From positions 192,610,311 through 192,674,310 of the forward strand of contig NC_072791.1 in NCBI RefSeq assembly GCF_028583425.1: a stretch of 64,000 bases of DNA. Reading direction: 5' to 3'. The position numbers were made by a program, and so were the translations under genes. Below are positions 44,794 to 55,126 of this stretch, in pieces; the stretch's first letter is position 1; the number at the start of each line of letters is the position of its first letter. The stretch comes from Eublepharis macularius. Lineage: Eukaryota; Chordata; Lepidosauria; Squamata; Eublepharidae. The notes under the pieces are model-generated. The model did not search any database, was not told the DNA's origin, and was given only the letters and a program-made list of their open reading frames with translations.

Positions 44794-45003
44794 TCAAAAT
44801 GGGTAGCCATGTTAGTCTGTCTGTAACAGTAGAAAAAAGCAAGAGTCCATTAGCACCTATAAGATTAACAAAATTTATGGTAGGGTATGATCTTTCGTGA
44901 GTCACAGCTCACTTCTCCGAGCTGTGACTCTCAAAAGCTCATATCCTACCATAAATTTTGTTAGTCTTTTAGGTGCTAATAGAATCTTGCTCTTTTCTAC
45001 TGC
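44794..45003. mobile_element. Inverted dimer of retrotransposon 3' fragment
   Basis: Arms TTAACAAAATTTATGGTAGG and ACCATAAATTTTGTTAGTC, with outer ends GCAAGAGTCCATTAGCACC and GGTGCTAATAGAATCTTGC. It is flanked by AAAAATCAGA and AAAGAATCAGA. Confidence 0.75.
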
Positions 45004-45415
45004 AAAAGAATCAGAGTTAGAGTTAAAATTGGAAGAGGCAACTAAAAGAACTGTAGTAATAACTAGGAGTGTGCACCAAGAAAGTTTCTATTTCTGTTTC
45101 GGTTCCAGGGGGAGGGTCCAGGATAATTCCATTCCTAGTTTGTTCTGGGCTGGCCGGTGCTGGCCTACAACTGGTCAGTTTGGGTATTTTTGTTTCAGTC
45201 CATTGTACTCACGTAGGCTGCACATGTGCAAACAGATACTGTTCTTTTCAAGGGGTGGGTGAGAAATGTGGCTACAGGGCAGCTGTTTATGCATTTAAGC
45301 AACAATCATTAGTCTAAACCATTGATCCACTGAGTTTTTCCTCAAGCACAATAGCACACAACAAAAATGGACCCATAGACGGTGAGTGTTGGCGGGTAGA
45401 ACAGTGGGGCATTCT

Positions 45416-46024
45416 CAGGGCCAGATTGAGGGGGGGCAGGAGGGGTAGCCTGCCCCCAGCGCCGCCAAAGAGGGGGCACCAGGCGTGGCTGCCAGATGCC
45501 AGGAGCGCACCAGAGCTGGTGGCTTGCCACACAGACGGCTGAGCGCAGGGTTGGAAGGTCCTTGCCTGCCCTGCCGATGGGGTGGCTGGCTTGCTGCACA
45601 TGCAGGACCTCCCAGCCCTGTGCTCAGCCACCTGTGCAGCAAGCCGGCTGCCCCAGCGCACACCCATGCCACCGCTGCTGCCAGCTCCGTGGCACACCGG
45701 GCACTGGGGCAGTGGGCTTGCTGCGCAGGCAGCATGGGGCAGCAGGGAAGGCAAACCATGTGGAGGGCCTCCTAGCCCTGGACTCAGCCGCCCGTGCGGC
45801 AAGCCTGCCACCCCCAGCTCACACTCGCACCGCCGCCAGCTCCGTGGTGCACCAGGTGCTGGGGCGGCTGGCTTGCCACGTGTGCGGCACACCTCCCACC
45901 CTGTGTGATGATGTCACGGAAGTGACATCATCACACAGCGCCAGGAGCACGCGCATGCTGTGCGTATGCACAGAGGACCAGACAAGGGTTGCTCTGGGCA
46001 CTGGCAACCCTAGATCCAGCCCTG
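45416..46024. mobile_element. hAT-like element, family B, nested
   Basis: Starts CAGGGCCAGATTGAG and ends AGATCCAGCCCTG. Perfect 8-bp duplication GGCATTCT at 45408-45415 and 46025-46032. GC-rich interior with the palindrome GTGTGATGATGTCACGGAAG. Long open frames here are spurious. Confidence 0.85.
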
Positions 46025-46449
46025 GGCATTCTCAAGTAGGAGTGTGCTCAAACCTGTGCAGTCCAGCAACACTAAAAACAAGCCTGCTTCATGTTCATTT
46101 TTTTCTTTTTCTATAGTGCCAATAACTTATTACATTTGCATTCGGCTGCTGCCTGTTGGTTTCATTTTTCCATATGCTTTGATCCCACAATGAGAGGCAA
46201 ATCAAAATACTTCCATTTGATGCTCAGCGTTCCTCTTCAAAATGGAGCATTCTTGCTGCCAATCTTCTCCGTCACCCAAGTGCAGGCAGGCAGGCAGGCA
46301 GAATGACTGGCAGAATCCCCCACCCCCACCAACTTACGTTTTCTCCCTAAGTTTTCCTTTTGCTATGGGGGCAGGCAGGATTGTTTTTGAAAAGGGGGGG
46401 ATTTGACTCATGGTTGGCATTTGACTCAAAAAAAGAAAGAGCCATGGAA

Positions 46450-46545
46450 GCAATCCTCAACAGGTCTACTCAGCTGTAAGTCCCATGTTATTCAATAGTG
46501 CTTACTCCAAGGGAAGTGTCTTTTGAATTGCAGCCAATGATTGGA
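46450..46545. repeat. Short repeat of the CAGGTCTACTCAGCTGTAAG type
   Basis: AAGCAATCCTCAACAGGTCT and TTATTCAATAGTGCTTACTC, followed by TTTTGAATTGCAGCC. It lies inside the hAT-like element at 45064. Confidence 0.45.
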
Positions 46546-47044
46546 GTCTCCCAAATGTTTCCAAAGCTGATAGGAGGGGGTGTGTGTCTCCCCTTGCAAG
46601 GGCATGATTGGCAGGGGGGAGATGCATTCAAGCACATTGGTCTCATTCCCCCTCCCTGGCAACAGAGTTAATTAATAATATAGGGCCACTTTTCCTTTGG
46701 GATCTGATTGGCATTGTTCAGGAAAACAAGCTGCTGCCCTGCTAGGTGAGCCCAGTGCCTCCCTGTTGCTGGAAGGTATGAACTGAAACAAAACAGAGAC
46801 ACTTCTTGGCAGGAGGGAATCATTGCAATATAGTTTCCTGAATTTGGGTCAACATTCTGGAAGCCACTTTAATGAGCCAAACCATACACTTTTTGTATGT
46901 GACTTTGGTTCATTTTTTCCCATTATGCACACCCCTAGTAATAAAGTCTGTCACAAGATCACAGAAGACAAATTGCTTTATGGTAAACATAGGAATCAGG
47001 TAGTCTTATTACACCAACTAAAAGATAATGCTTAGCAAGCTGCC

Positions 47045-47765
47045 TATCAGCTTATTCTACTGTGCCTGGTAGCAGCTCTCCAGGGCCTCAGACAGAAGTT
47101 TCTCATATCAACCAATACCTGGGACCCTCTTCATGCAAAGCAGATGCTCTACGTATTGTTGAAGGCTTTCATGGCCGGAGAACGATGGTTGTTGTGGGTT
47201 TTCCGGGCTGTATTGCTGTGGTCTTGGCATTGTAGTTCCTGACGTTTCGCCAGCAGCTGTGGCTGGCATCTTCAGCGGTGTAGCACCAAAAGACAGAGAT
47301 CTCTCAGTGTCACAGTGTGGAAAAGATGTTGGCAGGTCATTTGTATCTACTCAGGAGGGGTGGGGTTGAGCTGAGTCATCCTGTAAGAGTTTCCCAGGGT
47401 GTGGAATGCTAATGGCGGGAGGCTTCACTGTATCCTGAGGAGGTTCTTTTGCATATGGATTGGTGTTTGAACCTCCTCAGGATACAGTGAAGCCTCCCGC
47501 CATTAGCATTCCACACCCTGGGAAACTCTTACAGGATGACTCAGCTCAACCCCACCCCTCCTGAGTAGATACAAATGACCTGCCAACATCTTTTCCACAC
47601 TGTGACACTGAGAGATCTCTGTCTTTTGGTGCTACACCTCTGAAGATGCCAGCCACAGCTGCTGGCGAAACGTCAGGAACTACAATGCCAAGACCACAGC
47701 AATACAGCCCGGAAAACCCACAACAACCATCAGATGCTCTACCATTGAACCAATACTGCTCTCCT
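47045..47765 (+). repeat. tRNA-related SINE split by the palindromic insertion
   Basis: The left part ends CATGCAAAGCAGATGCTCTAC and the right part resumes CAGATGCTCTACCATTGAACC. Without the insert it reads as one SINE of the 20845 family. Confidence 0.7.
47153..47730. mobile_element. Near-perfect inverted dimer (262-bp arms) of a retrotransposon 3' fragment
   Basis: The left arm 47185-47446 is the reverse complement of the right arm 47469-47730. I found one difference (CAGCGGTG against CAGAGGTG) and a 22-bp loop. The left arm has an extra outer tail (GTTGAAGGCTTTCATGGCCG) equal to the right tail of the dimer at 20383. It is flanked by CAGATGCTCTAC on both sides, a 12-bp duplication. Confidence 0.9.
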
Positions 47766-48957
47766 GTATGTGTATCAACTGTTCATGCCTTTGAATGTCT
47801 GGAAAGCATTAAGTGTTCCAGGTTGTAGTTGGTCCAACTGGGAGTAAAGCAAATCTAAATGATTGGGATCCTGTTCCGGTATGGCGCGATCACTGATTTG
47901 AGACAGTAAAAATCCCTAATTCTGAGATCTGTTGAATAGGCCCAATTCAGTGTATGATATTAATAGCCTTAAGCTTATGCTCGCAGAGAATTTTTCCCAA
48001 GAATTACTTCTGATTGGTTTGCAAAAACATCATCTGTAACTGAAAGCAGTAAACAATAACACTGAGTTAAAACAGGAATAATTCAGTTTGATTACACAAC
48101 GTACTAAACAGCTGTACCCTTTTATTGCAAATTGTCTGGCACAATGGAAAATGAACAAATGCGATAGAGATATATTTGTGATTTTCTTGATCATGAAACA
48201 TGATGTCACTAACATCTAGGTTGGCTGAGTGTGCCTTTCCATAGTCAGTTTGGTAGAAAATGTGGGTGGAGATTCATTCTGGCACATTTACTCAGTGGTA
48301 AGTCTCACTAAGGGCCAAGCTAGCTGTGCAGGTTTTTAAAGAGTTGGGTCTGGGTTCCACAGACCGAACTCGAGTTCCCTGCAGCTACACAGCAGCTTTG
48401 GGGCATAGGTGTTAAAAATAAAGGAGAGCTTGAATGACCTCAGAACATACCGTACAGAACAGTAACAAGACAAACCCAGGAAGGGAAACATACATCTCAA
48501 GATGGATAGGGTTGTTTCCTCCCATATCAAACATTCTCTTGGTCTGGGCTTGGTCTCCATTTCTCTCTCCTCCGTACTGAAAATGTAGCTCTTGTAGCCC
48601 GGGTGTCTGAACCAAATCTTAGAATGTAGAATTTCAGCCTCCCAGACCCCTGTTGCAGTGCTGAAAGAATTGTATTTGATGAAATTTTACCTTCTGTACA
48701 AAGTAAGTAAAGGCACAAGAATGCCATTATAATGTTACTTATATTATTTTCTAGACTTACATACTGCAATATAGCAGTTTGCAAAGCAGTTCACAACAAG
48801 CAGTAAAAATCTCACAAAATAGGCAGAAATCTCATGAAAATCATTAAGAAAAAATGGCAGTGCAGAAGATAACTGGCATAAAGTACTCTAGTTCCTATTA
48901 CCTAATATCAATGCTTGGGGGAAAGTAGTTTTGGCCTGCTCTTGGAAGGAACGAGAT

Positions 48958-49686
48958 GACTGGCAACTGGTGGAAGATGGGGGAGGGGTGGACTTCCATT
49001 TTGCAGGGGAAAGGGATTGGTTCCCTGGTGCAATGATGTCACTTCAGGCATGACCTGGAAGTGACGCTGTAGTGACAGGGATGGCACTCTAGCATTCGCC
49101 TAAAACTCTATGGTTTAAGTTTTGGGAGAATGCTAGAGCATCACCTGGTGTGATGATATTATTTCCAGGTCACACCAGAAGCAATGTCATTACACCAGGG
49201 GTGCCAGTTGTGCCCCCCCATTTTGTCCGTGCATTTATTCCTGCTGCCCAGTTGACTAGTGGCTGGTAATGGGACCTGGGTGTAGGCTATCCCCTACTCA
49301 CAGCAGGAAGCTGGCAACCAGGCCCGGTGCATCCATGGAGGTGGTACTGGCAGCTGCCTTGAGTGCTGTACTCTGAAGGAGGCACCGTGCCGGCCCCTGA
49401 TGACCCACCCCGATCCGGAAATGGGCCGTGTCCCCACTCGCCTCTCCACCCCTTCGCCACTGCTGCCTGCCTTGGCTCAACTCCTGGCGAGCCGGGCACC
49501 CAGGCGGTGCGGCAACGAGCGGGGAAGCGGGCTGCCTCCCTGCCCCTTCGCTGCTGCCACCCGCCTCAGGTGAGGGGGATGCTCCTGCACAATGATGTCA
49601 CAAGTGCAGAGGGTGAGGGGTGCAAGTAGGTATCTCGCCTCAGGTACCAGAAACCCCGGCATCAGCCCTGCTGGTGGCAACCCTAC
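48958..49686. mobile_element. hAT-like element interrupted by a family B copy
   Basis: Has GCAATGATGTCACTTCAGGC and GACCTGGAAGTGACG, and ends TGGTGGCAACCCTA. The left end, near GATGACTGGCAACTGG, is uncertain. Confidence 0.4.
49319..49670. mobile_element. hAT-like element, family B copy 3, nested
   Basis: Ends CAGGCCCGGTGCATCC and CCCCGGCATCAGCCCTG, with matching subterminal CAGGTACCAGAAACC as in the copy at 19417. It is flanked by related CTGGCAAC and TGGCAAC sequence. Confidence 0.65.
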
Positions 49687-50059
49687 AGATAGGTAACCTC
49701 TTGGGAGAATGACTATTAAGAAGGACCTGTTCTAGGTGGATGTGAACCTTGCAGCTATTTGAAACAGAGTCTTGAACAAGGCCTCATTGGCAGATATTAG
49801 AGAATGGTAAGATTCATAAGCAAGCAACTATTCCTTCAGGTACGTTGGGGCCAAACTATGCAGAATTTAATGGGCAGAATTATGTAGTCAACATAATTTA
49901 AACCTAACAAAGGTTTAATAAATGTCCTATTGCTCACAGTGGAAAATCCTCCTGGTGTGTCTAGAATTTGGGACTTGGATCTACGAGGCCAAAATCCAGA
50001 TCCCTACTCAGCCATGAAGTGTACTGAATTAACGTGAACCAGTTAGCCTAACCTAACCA

Positions 50060-50274
50060 GTACCAACTCCAGGTTGCGAAATTCCTTGAGATTTGTGGGC
50101 AGTGTTTGGGGAGGCCAGAGTTTGGGGAAGGGAGGAAGCTCAGCAGGGATGTGATGCCATAGAGTGCACCCCCTGAAGCTGCCATTTTCTTGAGGGGAAC
50201 TGTTCTGTGTAGTCTGGAGAGAAGTTGTAATTCTGGGAGATCTCCAGGCCCCACCTGGAGTTTGGCAACCATAC
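50060..50274 (+). mobile_element. hAT-like MITE, family A, copy 5
   Basis: CCAACTCCAGGTTGCGAAAT at the start, CTGCCATTTTCTTGAGGGGA within, and CCTGGAGTTTGGCAACCAT at the end. Confidence 0.65.
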
Positions 50275-52817
50275 TAATCATGCAGCTTAATTGACTTTAC
50301 AGGGTTCTCTTCAGTGGAATCCCCTGTAGACTAAAATAGCCCCCAAATGCTGTTGGGGGCAGGCAAGCAACACCCAGGGACAGTATGGGGTAAAGTCAGC
50401 AGGTTTGCAGTGAGGGAATGGCTAAAATCTACCCCTTCTATAAGCAGAGATAATTGGCAGGATCCAGCCCTATATATGCACCCAGAGGGCCTGAGGGAAG
50501 AGCAGGATTAAAAGATTACTGATAGACAAGGCTTTCTTCAGAGGGGATTTGCCAGTTAGGGGTGCCATTTCCAATATAGACTCATAAGTTACACCATCTC
50601 ATTAGGACAATGCTCTAGGATTCCACTGAAACTCTATGGTTTTTCAGTAGAATCATAGTGTCTCACCCCAATACAATGGCCCTTTTTGCACTTACGGTTT
50701 AAACCGCCATTTATGAGCATTCGCCCCGATCGCAGTGGCTTCGGCATTGCACCTGTTCATTTCACACTGTCCACTGCAATTTCGATTTGGTGTCTGTGCT
50801 TCATTTCAAAACCTCGATGCAATTTTGGGCTTTTGGGGCCTTGCAATTCACATCACACTTTTTAAAAAAAAATTGAGCATGCGTAGTAACGTTGCAATGT
50901 TGGAACCCTTCCCCCCTTTTTGCTGATTGGGCTGTCCCCTGCCCACCGGAGAGGCAATTGATGGCAGAGTTCTGGGGGAAAACATGTACCACTCTCATTT
51001 TTTTAAATCAAGCCAGGAAAGGGTTAAAATGCTGCCGATTCATCTCCTCCCAGGAAGCAGAGGCTTGTTTCCAAAGGGCTGTGCAAAATGCTTGGGTTTT
51101 TTCCCCCTCTTTGGCAAAGTCTGAACCAGGATGGAAACCAAACATTTTTGTTTTTAAAAAAAGGAGTCTGTCATTCTGCCGTGTGAAATGCCAGTGTCAG
51201 AATTACCATTGCCACCTAGTTTTCTCTCAAGCAAACTGTTAAGGGCAATTCTACCTCAACAAAACAGCCAGGGGACTTCGAGGGAAGCATGAAGGGTTTT
51301 GAAAGGAACGTTGGGCATGCTCTGTACCCACAATCATGTCCGTCCACGTCGTTCTTTTTGACATAATGGTTCAGAAGCCCAGGCCCTCTTCAGGCGACTC
51401 CTTCTCGCCATTTCCAAAGGAACTGCCCCAGTGAGAGCATCACTGTGGGCAGACTCCTTCCAGAACCCATAATCACCCTTTTAATTAGCTCGGTCCCATG
51501 TTATATTTGCTTATCTCAATGTTAACTTTCACAGAACTATCAATCCCCCCTCCCCAAACAATTAGAGCAGCTGAATTCTGATTACATTACCAACAAAAAG
51601 CTCATTAACATCTCTTAATTGGCAGTGTCTCAAAAAAAAAAACCTTTGCTGAATTTAATGTTTTCTAAAGAGTTCCTATCAAAGTCTAATTTAATCATCA
51701 AAAACAGCTTGGCAGAGGCATTTTCATAAAGATGTGTCTGTCTGAAAAATCTTCTCACTGTAGGAAAATCAGATTTGCTGAAACAAAACAATGTCTAGAG
51801 CATGTTAACATCCGTTTTATAGGATTTTTTAAAAAAAAACTCACTTGACCAATCCTTCATTTAAACACATTTTAAATGACAAATGATTCCCTTTTTGCCC
51901 GTTCAAAAATCCTCACCAATTTTTTATTCCGGGCTGCTACTAATGAATCAATTTAAAATTAGTATTTTTTTAATTTTTATTTTTGAATTTTTTGACAATA
52001 TACAATAGTAAAAAAAACAAACATATAACCATATAACTATATAAACAGTATGAATATAAACATGTGCTCGAGTAAAATTAGTATTTGTGGTGGTATTACC
52101 ATTAATTTACACTGCAAAAATATATTTTAGCTTTAGACAAATTGGTCTGTATTTTCCCTCAAGGAACCCTGAGACTTTTAATTTGGTGAGGATGCTGAGA
52201 AAATTAAATTAGAAGTCCCAAGTCCTCCACACAGGAACACATATCAAGAAGTTCCAGTAGTCTGGGAGTTGTGTCCACCATTCCATTTATTACTTCTTGG
52301 AGATCACTCTTTTTTGGTTAAAAAAAAATCCTTGTCCACTTCAAATTTGTAAAGATAAAAATTGTTACGGTAGCTGTAACGTGTTGAGGGTTAGACCCTG
52401 ACAGGAAGATTAAGGAGACTGAGCCCACTGGTACTTTGGGGAGATAGTATTGGGAATTAGCAAGTGTTTATGTTCAGTTATGAAAGAGTTAAACTGTTGT
52501 TTATGTTACTTAGTTAGAAAACTTACCTGAATGTAACCTAGATGTGGAGTGAGTTTTCCCACCATAGAAACAGGAATCTCTAAGCTTAACGAAGTAAAAT
52601 TAGGATTCTCTATTGGGCAACCAGTTTATTGGGGAGGGGAGGCAATTAAGTAGAAAGAACTACAGAAGTTTATTGCTCTTTGTTCAGTCTAAGCCAGTCT
52701 TTCTAGCTAGCAACAATGTAGTCAGTTAGGCATTTCTTATTTTATTCCAATGTAACCATTTTATCCTTTGTGTAGTAAATTATTTTATAGAACTAAACTC
52801 TGGGAGTATGTTCTCTT
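50275..52817. other. Intergenic stretch without recognised features
   Basis: Includes AT-rich blocks with long A/T runs near 51600-52080. Parts may be old repeats, but nothing was identified. Confidence 0.4.
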
Positions 52818-53076
52818 CAGGGCTTTTTTCAGGGGCAACGTGGGGGAACAGAGTTCCGGAAACTCTTGAAAATGGTCACATGGCTGGTGGCCCCACCCCC
52901 TGATCTCCAGACAGAGGGGAGTTGATATTGCCCTCCATGCCGTTAGGCGGCACGGAGGGCAATCTCAACTCCCTTCTGTCTGGAGATCAGGGGGCGGGGC
53001 CACCAGCCATGTGACCATTTTCTCTGAGGGCAACCCATTGAGTTCCACCACCTCTTTTCCCAGAAAAAAAGCCCTG
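52818..53076. mobile_element. hAT-like hairpin element, family C, copy 4
   Basis: Same ends and hairpin as the copy at 40279. Flanked by GTTCTCTT and GTTCTCAT. Confidence 0.8.
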
Positions 53077-53407
53077 GTTCTCATTATGTCCAATCTGCAA
53101 ACTCTGCTACAAATTGAATATTTCCCTACAGATAGGATGTCACCTATCTGTAGGTCAGGTGGAAGAGTGTGACTAGGTGCTCCAGGATACAAGTTGTTGG
53201 GTGGTTCTGAAGCTAATGGCAAAAGCTGTAATATCAAACTCTGAGACACAGCAACCTTAGGCATCACTATTTCTGCTTTCCAGACCATGTTCAGGAATGG
53301 CTCCATAATGAGGTAACTTGAGACAGTTGCCTCAGGCAGCAGATTGACCTGTTGGCCCTGCCCAGAAATTGGTGGAGATAATCCTCCTCACCACCTCACT
53401 CCAGTAG

Positions 53408-53617
53408 CATAGATCCAGAGGAGTTAGCCGTGTTAGTCTGTAGTAGCAAAATAGGAAAAAGTCCAGTAGCACCTTTAAGACGAATCAATTTTATTGTAGC
53501 ATAAGCTTTCAAGAGCCACAGCTCTCGAAAGCTTATGCATCTGACGAAGAGAGTGGTGGCTCTCAAAATCTTATGCTACAATAAAGTAGGTTAGTCTTAA
53601 AGGAGCTACTGGATTTT
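53408..53617. mobile_element. Inverted dimer of retrotransposon 3' fragment
   Basis: Arms GTAGCACCTTTAAGACGAAT and TAGTCTTAAAGGAGCTACTG, around GCTCTCGAAAGCTTATGC. It is flanked by TCACTCCAGTAG at 53396-53407 and 53618-53629, a perfect 12-bp duplication. Confidence 0.85.
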
Positions 53618-54465
53618 TCACTCCAGTAGGACTCTCTAAAAGAGTGGAGCAAGCTATGTGGGCGAGCTCCCCAACTCTTGAAAAACTGTTTACGAGAGTT
53701 CAGCCACCAGTTCTGGTTGCCTGTTCCCCCAGGGTAGCCAAAATGTTATGACAATCTTTGGTTTGCCATGAACCCAGAAACAGATTGTGGAACAGAGACA
53801 GGGAAAAGGCAGCTAAGCCTTGTTTTGTGCTCGTTCTCATGGCACAAAACTGAGCCTGACTGTGCAGCTCAGTACTTAGTTCCTTGATCTGGAAGTTAAA
53901 CCTTCTAAATTGCTTATGTTGTATTTTTCAAAATTATACTACTGTCAGTCTGAACACTGCTCCTATTATTGATGCATTAGTAATAACCCAGTCTATGCTT
54001 TCTAAAACCAATGCCTTATGGTCTTGATCCAAAGAGTGATATGTATTTGACAAAAGCATCTAGATTTGAATTTGTGTCTCTGTGTGTGTGTAATATGCAC
54101 AGTGCTGTGACATGGGAGTATACGATGACTTGAGTTACACCCAGGGGATCCAAATCTCAAGGAAGAATACACTTTCCCAAGGAAGGGAGTATTAAAATGC
54201 TTTAATTGCCAGCTCAGTGGAGATGAGTTTCCTGAAAGGAGATACTCATTTGCCCAACTACCACAAAGGGGGCAAGATGGGTGACCTGAGTGGGGCAATA
54301 AAGGAGGGAGACATGCTATCCCAGGAAGGGAATAGAGAGGTGTCTGGCTCTGTTTCCTAAGTTCTATTTGGCTTATGTCCATCCCAAGGAGCAGATGCCA
54401 AGATAACATCTGTCTCTATAACTCTATAACTCAGACTATGTTCAAAGAGCCTCACCTATGTGTTC

Positions 54466-54634
54466 ATAGATCCAGAGGAGTTAGCCGTGTTAGTTTGTAG
54501 TAGCAAAATAGAAAAGAGTCCAGTAGCATCTTTAAGACTAACCAACTTTACTGTAGCATAAGCTTTCGAGAATGCTACAGTAAAGTTGGTTAGTCTTAAA
54601 GGTGCTACTGGACTCTTTTCTATTTCACCTCTGA
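54466..54634. mobile_element. Inverted dimer of retrotransposon 3' fragment, short
   Basis: Left arm GTCCAGTAGCATCTTTAAGAC, right arm GTCTTAAAGGTGCTACTGGAC, almost without loop. TCACCT lies on both sides, but the duplication is unclear. It is within about 400 bp of the FAP 3' end. Confidence 0.75.
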
Positions 54635-54882
54635 GTCTGTTTCTTCTGTGCATATGCTACAATCTCCTGGCTATGCTGGGTTGGATGATGTTCAAACAAT
54701 AGAAGGGGAAGGGGAAGTATCCACATGCCTTCCACGCACATGGAGCCCAACAAGTGTCCCATATCATTGTTAAATGGGGGGAGCAAAATACCAGGTAGGA
54801 AAGGGGGGAGAAGAAGCAGGGAGCACTCTCACACACACATGCGTCCCTGAGCACTACAACACACAGCTTTTTGAAAATTGGC

Positions 54883-54888
54883 TTTATT
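54883..54888 (-). terminator. FAP: FAP polyadenylation signal
   Basis: AATAAA on the minus strand, about 140 bp after the FAP stop codon. Confidence 0.6.
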
Positions 54889-55027
54889 TTATGGTTCATT
54901 CCCCCTTCCCCTTTACAATAAACATACCCAACTGCAAACTGGAATCTTAATGTCAATAAGAGATGTAAACACCAAGCCTTCTGCAAATCACACATTCAGC
55001 CATGATGGCTGGTGGAAGAAGCCTGCT

Positions 55028-55126
55028 TCAAACTAGGGAAAAGCACTGCTTGAGGAAGTGGGTCATATGGATGTACAGATGTTTAAGAGAAACACCGGGA
55101 ATGGCATGGTTCTGGTCAGTGTACCA
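55028..55126 (-). CDS. FAP: FAP last exon with catalytic His
   Basis: Acceptor TTTTTAG, then WYTDQNHAIPGVSLKHLYIH and MTHFLKQCFSLV before TGA. Mammalian FAP has WYSDQNHGLSG here. Length and end position match the family. Confidence 0.93.
   Translation of the reverse strand, partial: WYTDQNHAIPGVSLKHLYIHMTHFLKQCFSLV

Larger units (their letters stand above)
45064..46937. mobile_element. hAT-like element (TAGGAGTGTGCAC ends) with a nested family B element
   Basis: Ends TAGGAGTGTGCACC and ATGCACACCCCTA. The flanks GTAATAAC and GTAATAAA are an 8-bp duplication with one difference. The interior is split by the element at 45416. No transposase frame was recognised. Confidence 0.7.
36160..54870. 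other. GCG-FAP intergenic region
   Basis: About 18.7 kb. The proximal 300 bp should contain the GCG promoter. The rest holds the repeats listed. In 36780-38290 and 39660-40260 I recognise nothing, and no exon-like sequence was seen. Confidence 0.6.

Noticed and set aside
45314-46116. Frames of about 190-206 residues on both strands
   Set aside because: Same reason: they lie in a GC-rich family B element and cross its boundaries.
50670-51260. A possible DNA element starting GGCCCTTTTTGCACTTAC
   Set aside because: The terminal repeat and target duplication could not be shown.
52370-52810. A possible second solo LTR beginning near TGTTGAGGGTTAGACC
   Set aside because: I could not find a matching end or duplication. 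The evidence is too weak.
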